From positions 1 through 44,143 of the forward strand of contig DYOH01000023.1 in the NCBI GenBank assembly GCA_020720625.1: a stretch of DNA of 44,143 nucleotides. The letters run 5' to 3'. Numbering within the stretch: position 1 is the stretch's first letter; each line of letters opens with the position of its first letter. Origin of the DNA: Acetofilamentum sp. GTDB lineage: Bacteria; Bacteroidota; Bacteroidia; Bacteroidales; DYOH01. Shown piece after piece: positions 1-8,723 of the stretch. The notes under the pieces were generated by a model. That model did not search any database. It had not been told where the DNA came from and was given only the letters and a program-made list of their open reading frames with translations. The position numbers were made by a program, and so were the translations under genes.

Positions 1-63
1 TTTTCCTTCAATTTTCAATAATTTATTTACTTTGCTTAACTAAACGACATTGATACTAGTATT

Positions 64-393
64 ATGAATTTTCTTTCGGCAGTAATGGTGGGATTTATCG
101 TTTTGGAAACTTTAAATGTGGGGATGCTCTATTTTACTCCCGGCACCAGGAAGGGAAACGGAATGGGTGTTTTTAAGGCTTATGAGAAAGCCAAGGCAGA
201 TCCGGAAATTTTTGCGTTGCTAAGTTATTTAGTCAATTGGGTCGCCGGCACCAAGCTCATTTTTATAGCACTTCTGTTGGTAATTCTCTTTACCGGTGAT
301 ACCAATACTCAGGTATTTAGCATCTTTGCTTTGATTTTTTACTGTACTCACATTTTATTGGCGACTTTATCCGGCATTAAAAGCTATGGATAA
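64..393 (+). CDS. small three-TM membrane protein, unrecognised family
   Basis: This 109-residue protein is mostly hydrophobic. Segments near residues 3-25, 48-75 and 82-102 look like transmembrane helices, with a short charged loop (KAYEKAKADPE) between the first two. I do not recognise the family. The ATG lies 63 bases into the window with no longer in-frame start before it. Its stop overlaps the start of a second tiny membrane ORF by 8 bases, so the two are probably translated together. An inner-membrane location is inferred. Function is unknown. Confidence 0.75.
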   Translation: MNFLSAVMVGFIVLETLNVGMLYFTPGTRKGNGMGVFKAYEKAKADPEIFALLSYLVNWVAGTKLIFIALLLVILFTGDTNTQVFSIFALIFYCTHILLATLSGIKSYG

Positions 394-508
394 AAACGGA
401 TTACTAAGTCCGGCCGCATATTCCAAAAAGCTCGGAGTAATGATAGGGGCTTTTATTGCAGTATTTATTGTTGCCTTGTTTTTATTTTTCATTTATCCGG
501 CGTATTAA
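386..508 (+). CDS. 40-residue single-TM microprotein overlapping the preceding gene
   Basis: An ATG inside the last codons of the upstream gene opens a 40-codon frame. It encodes a short polar N-terminus (MDKNGLLSPAAYSKKLG), one strong hydrophobic helix of about 20 residues, and a short tail ending in YPAY before TAA. The 8-base overlap suggests translational coupling. The plain topology (N-terminal polar, TM, very short C-terminus) fits a small membrane partner of the upstream protein. The family is not recognised; support is the coupling and the clean TM segment. Confidence 0.5.
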   Translation: MDKNGLLSPAAYSKKLGVMIGAFIAVFIVALFLFFIYPAY

Positions 509-624
509 ATAAAAAGTATAGCGTTAAACTATTTTTTTATAAAAAGCCACGCAAAGTATCAAAAAAAACAGCAAAAGCTATGGTGCTAGTGCTGTTCAGG
601 TATACAAAGAATGTATAAAAATGC

Positions 625-3606
625 TTATTTATTCTTTAAACGTTTAATTTCATCCTCAAGAGCTTTAAGTTGCTTATTATAGTCGGCTTTAGCAGATTTA
701 AGCTGAATGGCAAAAAGCTTGTTTTGTTCTTCGAGCGAAGCCATTTTCACTTCCATAACTTCTTTGTCTCTGGCCGCAGCTTCGTCACTCAAACGAGTAC
801 CAATAAAAATAATCTTGTCAATTACACCACTTCTTTTTTTCACAGGCACATAAGTCCCTTGAATTTTGATGCCAATTTTATCTTTTCTTATTAACTGGCA
901 TTCTCCCACCTGAATATTTCCCGATTTGAGATACTCCCACAAGCCTGCGTACTCTTTTGATTCGGACATTTCTTCGGGTATAACAATTTTGTGTTTTTGT
1001 CCGATAAGATCAATCGGAGAATAGTTTAGCAATCGACAGAAATTTTCGTTAGGAAACAGGATAATTCCGTTGTTATCCATCTCGAGCAAAATGCTGGTTT
1101 TGTTTATAGCAGCCAATTGAGCCTGGTTTTCTTCTTCTGCAGACTCTAACTCTTCCTGCATTTTCTTTAATTCTTCGAGCTTCTCTTCGAGCGATTTTTT
1201 ACTCTCTTCGTATTGTTTTTCTTTCTCCTGAGCTTTTTCAAGAGCTTTGCGTAAAATTGATTCGTTGCTTTTTAGTTTTTCGTTGGCTTCTTGCAGTTCT
1301 TTTTGTTTTTGCGCCATATCATCTTGAGCAGCATGCAGCTCTTCAAAATTCTGTAGCATTTCCTCTTCCTGCGCTGTCATTTCTTCAGCCTGTTCAAGTA
1401 ATTCTTCTTTTTGTTTTTGAGAAATGGTAATGTCAATAGCCAAAACAAGAACTTTATGTAATTGTTCGTTGTTGTCGAAAATAGGTGTAAATGTTTGGTT
1501 TAACCAAAAAGTTTCTTCGTTATGAAGAATCTGGGTAATTTCTTCAACAGATTCTCCGTTGCGCATTGTCGTCCAGAAAGCATCAATTTCTGATTCTGCT
1601 TTCCCTGAATCTATTCTCGAGAAATAATTTGTTCCTTTAATATCGTTATAATCCGCATTAAAAATTCTGAGATATTTTTCGTTAATCTCAGTAATCATGG
1701 CGTTGTTGTCGAGCTCAATCATGAGCAAGGCGGTGTCTATGGCTTCAAGAATACCACTAATTTCGGCTTCTCTTCTGGCTCTTTCTTCTTGAGTAGCTTG
1801 CAATTCTTCGAGATTCTGCCTCATTTCTTCTTCCTGAGCCGACATTTCATCTGCCTGTCTGCGCGATTGCTCTAATAATTTTTGTGTACGTTGAGCAATT
1901 TTTACACTTTGAAGAGTAGATGCAATAATTTCACCAACTTTCTCAATAAAATCAATTTCGTAATCTTGAAATTCGGTAAACGTAGCAATTTCTACAACAC
2001 CAAATACATCTTCGTTAAGTTTAAGTGGAACAAGCAGCAAAGAGTTGGGTTCTGCTTCGCCAAGTCCGGAGCCAATAATAACGTATTCGGCTGGTAATTG
2101 CTTTAAGTAGATGGCTTCACCTTCGAGTGCCACAGTTCCAACCAGTCCTTCGCCCGGTAATATTTTTTTATTGAGATATTTTCTTTTATCGTATGCAAAT
2201 GCAGCCAATAATTCAAGGTATTTTTCCGATTTCTGATCGTTTTCGTTATAAAGGAAAATAGTTCCTTGGCTACCGTTCACGTACCTTGTTAGATTACTAA
2301 TAATCTGATAGTTAAAGTCTTCAAAATTATCGTGTTTTTCTCTTAAAATATCACTGAATTTATTTAAACCTTCGTTTGTCCATTTTCGCTGGTCAGCTTC
2401 TTTGTTTCTTTTTTCTTCTTCGGTTTTTGCGGATTGAAGATTGTTGCGCATATCAATAAGGGCAATTCCCAGGGTATCTTTTTTGCTTAAAGGTTCAAAA
2501 TTACTGGAGTAATTACCTTTTCCAATTTGGTTTGCAAACTCAAGTTTAATCTGTATTCCTTTAGTTAATGATTGGAGATTATTTTTTATGCTACTTAGCT
2601 CATCATCACCATACTTTTTTTCTTCGATGTGTGGAATTTCGCCAAGACTTAATTTTTTGAGCCAAGTGTTAAAATCGGTTATTTGAGTTAGCAGATTTCT
2701 ACTAAAAAAACTAAGGATTAACCATGCAATAAGCACCGATGCACCAAAAACGACAATAAATATGATACCTGAGTTTTGATAAAAGCTGTCTTTTTGCGAA
2801 GTAACATCTGATTCTATGAGTAAAACTTCGGGAATAATTCTTTCGAAATGACGGTCGAGTTCGCCTCTTAATCCATGCTCTGTATCAATTCCAATTTCCT
2901 GAATAAGCGATCTAACTGCAATAAGTTGGTTTTTATAGTCGGCTAGAGAACTGGTAATATTTGTTTTAAGATTGCTTGATATGGGCAAAATTTCGAGCAA
3001 GGAGTTAACTTGGGTATATGCAGCTAATAAATCGTTGTAATATGCCTGAGTGCTATTTTGTATATAAATATTTTCTTTTTCTTTAACGATAAGCAAAAGC
3101 TCGTTTAATTGAGGGTCGGCATTTAGTTTAATTAGGCGGTCAATTGTTTGATGCAGTTTACCAGTAATACCAAATTGTCCGTTACCGTATTGCTTAATTT
3201 TTAGCGAAAGCTCGTCGAATAGGTTTCTATATCGGTATAAATTCTCCCTTAAATTATTAAGGTTAAGATCTAAATCCAGGGTACTTGTAAGGGGTTTGGT
3301 TTGGAGGATTTTTATATGATCCTGCGCAATATTAAGTTGTTCGTAATATTTATCGATATACAGATTTTCTCCCGTTTTAAAAAAATCGGGATATTCAGTG
3401 TATTTCAGCAAAAAATCCTGTTGCGCTCTGTTCATCAGCAAAATACTTGCCTCTGTTTCGGAAAGCGAGCGACAGTATTCAGCTGCCTGATAAATTCCTT
3501 GTAATTGCGAAAATGCCAGTATTGTAACTACCGACAAATCAAACAATGCGACTATAAGTATAAGCCTTATATTATTTTTTACCGTATTATTGAACAGTCT
3601 ACGCAT
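625..3606 (-). CDS. membrane sensor with HAMP, GAF and two PAS domains, no output domain
   Basis: A 993-residue signalling protein. It has TM1 near residues 13-33, a helical periplasmic region to about 278, TM2 near 279-302 (IIFIVVFGASVLIAWLIL), a HAMP-like stretch from about 303 and a probable second HAMP-like repeat. A GAF domain covers about 427-562, with PAS domains at about 615-735 and 832-935. Glu/Gln-rich coiled coils link them, with the motif EEM-x-AQEEEM-x-QN-x-EEL occurring twice (after the GAF domain and after the first PAS). The C-terminus is another coiled coil. There is no HisKA/HATPase, GGDEF, receiver or MCP hairpin. It is probably a receptor passing its state to a partner through the coiled coils. 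No cognate kinase is adjacent. Confidence 0.85.
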   Translation of the reverse strand: MRRLFNNTVKNNIRLILIVALFDLSVVTILAFSQLQGIYQAAEYCRSLSETEASILLMNRAQQDFLLKYTEYPDFFKTGENLYIDKYYEQLNIAQDHIKILQTKPLTSTLDLDLNLNNLRENLYRYRNLFDELSLKIKQYGNGQFGITGKLHQTIDRLIKLNADPQLNELLLIVKEKENIYIQNSTQAYYNDLLAAYTQVNSLLEILPISSNLKTNITSSLADYKNQLIAVRSLIQEIGIDTEHGLRGELDRHFERIIPEVLLIESDVTSQKDSFYQNSGIIFIVVFGASVLIAWLILSFFSRNLLTQITDFNTWLKKLSLGEIPHIEEKKYGDDELSSIKNNLQSLTKGIQIKLEFANQIGKGNYSSNFEPLSKKDTLGIALIDMRNNLQSAKTEEEKRNKEADQRKWTNEGLNKFSDILREKHDNFEDFNYQIISNLTRYVNGSQGTIFLYNENDQKSEKYLELLAAFAYDKRKYLNKKILPGEGLVGTVALEGEAIYLKQLPAEYVIIGSGLGEAEPNSLLLVPLKLNEDVFGVVEIATFTEFQDYEIDFIEKVGEIIASTLQSVKIAQRTQKLLEQSRRQADEMSAQEEEMRQNLEELQATQEERARREAEISGILEAIDTALLMIELDNNAMITEINEKYLRIFNADYNDIKGTNYFSRIDSGKAESEIDAFWTTMRNGESVEEITQILHNEETFWLNQTFTPIFDNNEQLHKVLVLAIDITISQKQKEELLEQAEEMTAQEEEMLQNFEELHAAQDDMAQKQKELQEANEKLKSNESILRKALEKAQEKEKQYEESKKSLEEKLEELKKMQEELESAEEENQAQLAAINKTSILLEMDNNGIILFPNENFCRLLNYSPIDLIGQKHKIVIPEEMSESKEYAGLWEYLKSGNIQVGECQLIRKDKIGIKIQGTYVPVKKRSGVIDKIIFIGTRLSDEAAARDKEVMEVKMASLEEQNKLFAIQLKSAKADYNKQLKALEDEIKRLKNK

Positions 3607-3661
3607 AAGTAGGTATCTTTATTCAACTTCAAATATAAATAAATATTTTTACTAAATCTAT

Positions 3662-3669
3662 TATTTTTG
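3662..3669 (+). promoter_or_regulatory. possible Bacteroidota -7 element for the transglycosylase gene
   Basis: The octamer matches TAnnTTTG, the -7 element of the primary Bacteroidota sigma factor, and sits 50 bases before the ATG of the downstream lytic transglycosylase in the divergent intergenic region. No convincing TTTG -33 element is visible at the usual distance, so this is tentative. Confidence 0.3.
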
Positions 3670-3719
3670 TTTATTCGTTCGTTATAATAAAAAAAACTAA
3701 TTCAAATTATTCACTTACT

Positions 3720-4646
3720 ATGAAAAACTTTGTTCGTTTTACGGTTATTACAAGTCTGATAATTCTTTTTGTATTTTTATTTAAACCCACACAAATGGCT
3801 GTAAGCAACCAGCCGGTAAATTTAACTACAAATAGTTGGCCAAATATTGTTATTCCTTCGAAGTTATCATTTTCCGGAGAATCTGTTCCATTGGAGAATT
3901 TTGATGTAAGAGAAAGTCTTGAAATGGAGCTTCTTGCGGTTGCAAATTGGCATTCACGTACATTTTTGTTGTTAAAACGAGCTAACAGGTGGTTTCCGCT
4001 TATTGAGCGGATTTTAAAGCAGCACAATATTCCGGATGATTTTAAGTATTTGGCTGTAGCGGAGAGTGGCCTGATAAACGATATTTCTCCTGCCGGAGCG
4101 CGAGGAGTTTGGCAGTTTATGGAGAGCACAGCTATTGAATTCGGATTAGAGGTAAATGAGAATGTGGACGAAAGATACCATTTAGAAAAATCTACAGAAG
4201 CGGCGAGTAAATATTTAGAACGTGCCTACGAAAAATTTGGTAGCTGGTCGCTTGTTGCTGCTTCTTATAACATGGGAAGTGCGGCATTAGATCGGATAAT
4301 GAAAGCGCAGGGAGAAGGCAATTATTACGATTTATTGTTAAATCAGGAAACCGGTAAATATGTATACCGTATTTTGGCCATTAAGCTAATTCTGGAAAAT
4401 CCTATGAATTATGGATATTATCTAAAACCTTCGGATTTACATCCGATTCTGGAATACGATGTTATTTCTGTTGATACATCTGTTGCCGATTTGGCACTTT
4501 TTGCCAAAGCCCAACAAACAAATTACAAAATACTAAAATATTATAATCCATGGCTTCGTCAGACAGATTTGAAAAACAAAAGCAATAAAACTTATTTGTT
4601 GCATATTCCAAAGCCTAATGGGCGAGCAAATGTTTACGAAAATTAA
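3720..4646 (+). CDS. lytic transglycosylase, SLT/MltD-like catalytic domain
   Basis: This 308-residue exported protein starts with a hydrophobic signal or anchor segment (about residues 4-22). The SLT goose-lysozyme-type domain follows: AVAESGL places the catalytic Glu at residue 115, then the conserved SPAGARGVWQFM block and an AASYNMG motif. Such enzymes cleave peptidoglycan glycan strands to 1,6-anhydromuropeptides in the periplasm. Family MltD proteins often carry C-terminal LysM repeats; here the roughly 100 residues after the domain resemble the start of such a region (YKILKYYNPWL) but hold no complete LysM copy. It is divergent from the sensor gene upstream and convergent with the LRR gene downstream. 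Confidence 0.9.
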   Translation: MKNFVRFTVITSLIILFVFLFKPTQMAVSNQPVNLTTNSWPNIVIPSKLSFSGESVPLENFDVRESLEMELLAVANWHSRTFLLLKRANRWFPLIERILKQHNIPDDFKYLAVAESGLINDISPAGARGVWQFMESTAIEFGLEVNENVDERYHLEKSTEAASKYLERAYEKFGSWSLVAASYNMGSAALDRIMKAQGEGNYYDLLLNQETGKYVYRILAIKLILENPMNYGYYLKPSDLHPILEYDVISVDTSVADLALFAKAQQTNYKILKYYNPWLRQTDLKNKSNKTYLLHIPKPNGRANVYEN

Positions 4647-4771
4647 GCTGCATTCTTTCAGAAGCATTGCAGTTTATGAATCAGAATGCCTGAAATTTCG
4701 ACCAAGTTCTGCTATCGAAGATTGAGAAAATATAAATTACGTCAAAGCCCTCGATCAGTATAGTTTATTGG

Positions 4772-4810
4772 TTTAAATGACAATTGCTTTTTATGCAATT
4801 GTCATTTAAA
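4772..4810. terminator. bidirectional terminator hairpin
   Basis: A perfect 16-bp inverted repeat (4772-4787 and 4795-4810) with a 7-nt loop lies between two convergent genes, ending two bases from the stop of the minus-strand LRR gene. The AT-rich outer stem supplies A/T tracts on both sides, as expected for a shared intrinsic terminator. Confidence 0.8.
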
Positions 4811-4812
4811 AA

Positions 4813-5766
4813 TTAGTTACAATTATTTTGAAGAAAAGTAGGATCGGTATTGGCTTTGATTTTGATAATGCAATTGGGGTTACTTTTCTGCATGCTAGCC
4901 AAAAAATCTTCTACATCAGCCGGGCAGAGATCATTATCGCGACATCTGAACATGCTAAGAATATAGTGCTGCGATATGTAATCGAGTTGCTCTCCGTCAA
5001 TTTTTGTCGACGAACAATCTACCTCTTGCAGAGATTTTCGCAGAGTGGGCGATGATAATGGGCGCAAACTATTAATAGGGCAATTGGAAAAATCGATGCT
5101 TTTTAAGTCGCGCAGGTTCATTATTGGCTCGAGAGATCGCACTTGTGTGTTTGCCAATTTAATTTCTGAAAGACCAAGTAATGATTCCAGACCATCGAGT
5201 TTAAACAGGGAATAGTTTTCCGAAACATCCAGATGGGTTAGATTAGCCAATTCTTTTAGAAATATTAGTTCACTTACGGTGGTAAGATGTACGTCAAGGT
5301 ATCTCAGGTTTTTCAGGTTTCTCAATGGCCTTAGGTCTTTAACCATGGTGTTTCCACAATTAAGTTTTTCGAGACTGGTAATTCCTTGTACCGGAATAAG
5401 ACTATTAATGTAATCGTTGTTGGAGCAATCGAGTTCTTTTAAGTTCAGCAAATTTTCGATTCCATCGAGACTTTTCAGGTTTTTGCAGTCGTTACATTGC
5501 ACAGTTTCCAGTAATTGCAGGGTAGCAAGTGGTGCCAGACTTGTAATTTCGTCGTTATAGGCGCAACTAATAAATTTGATTTTTGTAATACGGTCTAGCT
5601 GCTCGTCTGTAGGATCTAATTCCTTTCCCTTAAGTTCTTGCTTTTGCAGAATTGTTTTCCATGCCGGAGAAAGCGAATTCCACCATTTACGTGCATCGGT
5701 TTGAGCATTTAAACTTATTGTAAACAGAAAACTAAGGGCAAGAAAGCTAAAGTAAAATTTTTTCAT
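4813..5766 (-). CDS. secreted leucine-rich-repeat protein
   Basis: A 317-residue protein with a cleavable signal peptide ending near residue 22 (ISLNAQT). About eight LRR units of roughly 22 residues follow, of the bacterial internalin-like type (for example LKNLRYLDVHLTTVSEL and LANLTHLDVSEN), from about residue 65 to 260. Four Cys residues in the last 60 residues probably form disulfides as a C-terminal cap. There is no T9SS sorting domain or lipobox, so a periplasmic or soluble exported location is inferred. LRRs usually bind proteins; the partner is unknown. It has its own upstream region with a TAnnTTTG site. Confidence 0.8.
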   Translation of the reverse strand: MKKFYFSFLALSFLFTISLNAQTDARKWWNSLSPAWKTILQKQELKGKELDPTDEQLDRITKIKFISCAYNDEITSLAPLATLQLLETVQCNDCKNLKSLDGIENLLNLKELDCSNNDYINSLIPVQGITSLEKLNCGNTMVKDLRPLRNLKNLRYLDVHLTTVSELIFLKELANLTHLDVSENYSLFKLDGLESLLGLSEIKLANTQVRSLEPIMNLRDLKSIDFSNCPINSLRPLSSPTLRKSLQEVDCSSTKIDGEQLDYISQHYILSMFRCRDNDLCPADVEDFLASMQKSNPNCIIKIKANTDPTFLQNNCN

Positions 5767-5883
5767 AGCTGATTTTTTTGAGTTTTTGATTTAAGGTTTT
5801 TCATGTAATAATAATGCATCTAGGTCTGATGATAATTTTCGAAACCTTTGTTTCGTTTTTCTCACGATATGTAGAGAAGCATT

Positions 5884-5891
5884 CAAAATTA
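5884..5891 (-). promoter_or_regulatory. possible -7 promoter element for the LRR gene
   Basis: On the minus strand this reads TAATTTTG, an exact match to the Bacteroidota TAnnTTTG -7 element. It would give a 5' leader of about 110 nt before the LRR start. That leader contains a small hairpin (CGAAAC-4 nt-GTTTCG). The -33 element is not clear. Confidence 0.35.
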
Positions 5892-5923
5892 CAAAAAAAC
5901 CAAATAATTTGCATTATTTTCTT

Positions 5924-6547
5924 TTAAAAAAGACCAAATATTGCCGCTTCAATTTTGTCTAATACAAAACTTAAGTCTTGCTTATTCTCCGAAAAATCGA
6001 TGTAATCAACATCAATAATTAGCAATTTTCCGGGTGTATAGCTTTTAATCCAGTTTTCGTATCGCTCATTTAATTTTGTAAGATAATCAATTCTAATGGT
6101 GGTTTCGTATTCTCTGCCCCTTTTTTGAATTTGGCTTACCAATTTGGCTACCGATGCACGCAAGTATATAAGTAAATCGGGCGGTTGCACTAAAGATCCC
6201 ATTAAAGAAAAAAGCGAAATATAGTTTTCGAAATCTCTTTTTTCCATTAAACCCATTTCGTGCAAATTGGGGGCAAAAATAAAGGCATCTTCGTAAATTG
6301 TTCTGTCTTGTACTACTGTTTCTCCCGATTTTCTAATGTCTAGTACTTGTTGAAAACGGCTATTTAAAAAATATATCTGCACATTAAACGACCATCTTTT
6401 CATATCTTTGTAAAAATCGTCGAGGTAAGGGTTGTCAGCCACATCTTCGTAGCAGGGTTTCCATCCGTACTGTTTTGCTAAAAGGGTAGTAAGCGTTGTT
6501 TTTCCGCTTCCAATGTTTCCGGCAATGGCCACGTGATTTACTTTCAT
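5924..6547 (-). CDS. deoxynucleoside kinase (dNK/dGK-dAK family)
   Basis: A 207-residue cytosolic kinase that phosphorylates deoxynucleosides in the salvage pathway. Family features are visible: P-loop GNIGSGKT at residues 10-17, Glu34 in the catalytic-base position, Gln57 in the base-binding position (FNVQIYFL), a D-R-T motif at 81-83 (DRS in many relatives), and an Arg-rich LID near 143 (QKRGREYE). The length is normal. It resembles bacterial deoxyadenosine/deoxyguanosine kinases more than thymidine kinase, but substrate cannot be fixed from sequence alone. It is divergently transcribed from the next gene with only 39 bases between starts. Confidence 0.9.
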   Translation of the reverse strand: MKVNHVAIAGNIGSGKTTLTTLLAKQYGWKPCYEDVADNPYLDDFYKDMKRWSFNVQIYFLNSRFQQVLDIRKSGETVVQDRTIYEDAFIFAPNLHEMGLMEKRDFENYISLFSLMGSLVQPPDLLIYLRASVAKLVSQIQKRGREYETTIRIDYLTKLNERYENWIKSYTPGKLLIIDVDYIDFSENKQDLSFVLDKIEAAIFGLF

Positions 6548-6586
6548 GTTTCAGTTTTGGGATAAAATTAAAATCTTTTCGTTGTT

Positions 6587-8017
6587 TTGCCTAATTTTGA
6601 TTTAAATTCGTTGGAAAAAAATTGCAGAAAATTGATTTACAAAAAAGAAGATTTTATTTATGCTATAAGCTTTGTTTTTCTTCCGGCGGCCATATTGTTT
6701 GCTGTGAGTTACGATTTTTTCTTTTTTTGGGATAGCGTTCAGTTGGCATCCAGGCATGCACATTGGTTTTATGAACATAATTGTAGTTTTGTGTTTTTAC
6801 ATCCCGATATGGATAGCGGACATATACCCTTTTGGGGTTACTATTTGGCGTTTGTTTGGCTTATGTTGGGTAAGTCTTTGTTAATTAGTCATTTGTCCGT
6901 CATTCCGTGGTTGTTGATGTATTATTTTTTTTTGTGGAAGATTTCTGCCAGATTTTCAAATCAGGCATATCCGTATTTACTCAATGTGTTGCTTATTCTG
7001 GAGCCGGTAATGCTGGCTCAGTCGGTGCTTGTTTCGCCAGATATTATGCTCATGGCCTCATTTTTGGCTCATTGGTATTTTATAGAAACGCAAAAATTTA
7101 AATGGCGCTCAGTTTCGGCATCTTTACTTGTATTGGTTTCTTTGCGCGGCGTTATGGTGCTTATAGCAATGGAACTGTACCTGGCCTATATTTCGCATAA
7201 GGAGCAAAAATATACTATAGTGCGAAATTTATTCTACCTGTTGCCGGCAATTACTATTATCTTATATTATCAATTTGCACATTATTTATATTTCAGTTGG
7301 ATTGGCTGGCATTCGGAATCTCCATGGAGTGATAGTTTTAGTTTGGTATATTTAGGCGATTTTTTACGTAATCATATAATTTTTGCATGGAGAATATTAG
7401 ATTATGGCCGATGGATTGTATGGTTTCTGATATTTATTTTGATGATAAGAAACCAGAAAACAGTTTTTAAAACTAAATTAATATGGATTTTACTTTTCTG
7501 CTTTCTACTTATATTTTATCCGATAAGTATGCCGCGTTCCGGACTAATGGCACACAGGTATTTTCTTCCCATTTCGCTCATATCAGTAGTACTTTTTTAT
7601 CAATTATGGCAATTTTCGGAAAGAGCAAGTAAAAGGATGCCCTATTTGGTTATAATTTCTTTTGTTACAGCACATTTCTGGATTTATCCGGCACACATTT
7701 CTCAAGGCTGGGATGCAACATTGGCTCATATACCATATTATGAGCTAAAAAAAGAGATGAATAGCTATATAAAAGATAATCATTTGGATATAGTAAATAT
7801 AGGTAGCGATTTTCCTGATTTGGCAAGCGGAGAAATCATTTTTCTCGATGGTGAAGAAAAATCTTTTAAATCTTATTCTTTAGAAAGTGATAGTTTATTG
7901 ATATATTCAAATATATTTAATAATTTTACCGATAATGAATTAAACGAATTGGTGCATTGGCAGAAATGGCATGTGCTCAAAAAAAATGGAATTGAAATCA
8001 TTTTATATAAAAAATAA
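6587..8017 (+). CDS. polytopic membrane protein, probable GT-C-type glycosyltransferase
   Basis: A 476-residue membrane protein with about ten hydrophobic helices followed by a soluble C-terminal tail of roughly 100 residues. An acidic residue just after the first helix (FFFWDSVQLAS) recalls the first periplasmic loop of lipid-linked-sugar transferases of the GT39/ArnT fold. That fold assignment is an inference; donor and acceptor are unknown. The start is taken as TTG because the frame closes 18 bases upstream and the first in-frame ATG falls after the first helix. The stop is 2 bases from the next start, so the methyltransferase is probably co-translated. Confidence 0.65.
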   Translation: MPNFDLNSLEKNCRKLIYKKEDFIYAISFVFLPAAILFAVSYDFFFFWDSVQLASRHAHWFYEHNCSFVFLHPDMDSGHIPFWGYYLAFVWLMLGKSLLISHLSVIPWLLMYYFFLWKISARFSNQAYPYLLNVLLILEPVMLAQSVLVSPDIMLMASFLAHWYFIETQKFKWRSVSASLLVLVSLRGVMVLIAMELYLAYISHKEQKYTIVRNLFYLLPAITIILYYQFAHYLYFSWIGWHSESPWSDSFSLVYLGDFLRNHIIFAWRILDYGRWIVWFLIFILMIRNQKTVFKTKLIWILLFCFLLIFYPISMPRSGLMAHRYFLPISLISVVLFYQLWQFSERASKRMPYLVIISFVTAHFWIYPAHISQGWDATLAHIPYYELKKEMNSYIKDNHLDIVNIGSDFPDLASGEIIFLDGEEKSFKSYSLESDSLLIYSNIFNNFTDNELNELVHWQKWHVLKKNGIEIILYKK

Positions 8018-8019
8018 TT

Positions 8020-8622
8020 ATGTCGGAATATAAAAACATTGCGCGATTTTACGATCCCCTGCTTTATCCTGCATTGCAGCCGGTAAGAAATAAGGTAGCC
8101 AGCGAGTTAAAAAATTTGAAAGCCCAAAAAATTGTTGATTTGTGCTGCGGTACAGGAAATCAGCTTAAATTGTTAAGGAAAAAAGGCTTTGAAAAGCTTT
8201 ATGGTGTAGATCTTTCGGCCGAAATGTTGGCAGTGGCAGCCAAAGGAATTGATATAAATTGCAAACTGGAAGATGCAAGTGCCACAGCCTTTGCGGCAGG
8301 CGAATTTGATGTAGTGATAATAAGCTTTGCTTTGCACGAAAAGCCATTTGAAATAGCGGCTGCCATTGTTCGTGAAGCGCATAGAATTGTTAGAGTTGGC
8401 GGAAAGATAATGGTGGCAGATTATGCCTTTGATAGCAAAGCAAAGAGTATTGGTAAATTTGGGGTTAGCTTTGTTGAGAAAAATGCAGGGGATGAGCATT
8501 ATTCAAATTTTATGGCTTTTAATAATTATGGTGGACTCGAAAAACTATTTGATTCACAAAAAATAGCCAAGGAATACCGTTTTCACTTTGGTGCTACTGT
8601 TTTGCGGGTTTATAATACCTAA
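8020..8622 (+). CDS. class I SAM-dependent methyltransferase
   Basis: A 200-residue protein of the Methyltransf_11/25 type. Motif I (VDLCCGTGNQ, about residues 39-48) binds S-adenosylmethionine; motif II is the acidic GVDLSAEML; and a post-I/III pattern (FDVVIISFALHEKP) follows. It resembles UbiE-like small-molecule methyltransferases. The 2-base gap to the upstream membrane protein suggests one operon and perhaps a lipid- or glycan-linked substrate, but this is inference. Confidence 0.85.
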   Translation: MSEYKNIARFYDPLLYPALQPVRNKVASELKNLKAQKIVDLCCGTGNQLKLLRKKGFEKLYGVDLSAEMLAVAAKGIDINCKLEDASATAFAAGEFDVVIISFALHEKPFEIAAAIVREAHRIVRVGGKIMVADYAFDSKAKSIGKFGVSFVEKNAGDEHYSNFMAFNNYGGLEKLFDSQKIAKEYRFHFGATVLRVYNT

Positions 8623-8650
8623 AATTGGCAGCCAAAGGAATAATAATAAA

Positions 8651-8688
8651 AGCCTGCTCCAAAGTTTTTAAACTATTTGGGGCAGGCT
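8651..8688. terminator. hairpin terminator between convergent genes
   Basis: A 13-bp stem (8651-8663 with 8676-8688, one G-U type pair) closes a 12-nt loop between the methyltransferase stop and the convergent outer-membrane gene. T-rich sequence flanks the right side. Confidence 0.7.
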
Positions 8689-8723
8689 ATTACTTTCTAC
8701 AAAGAGTTTTTTTAAAAAATACT

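Noticed and set aside
4647-4771. Possible short gene between transglycosylase and hairpin
   Set aside because: No frame longer than a few codons with a start; treated as non-coding.
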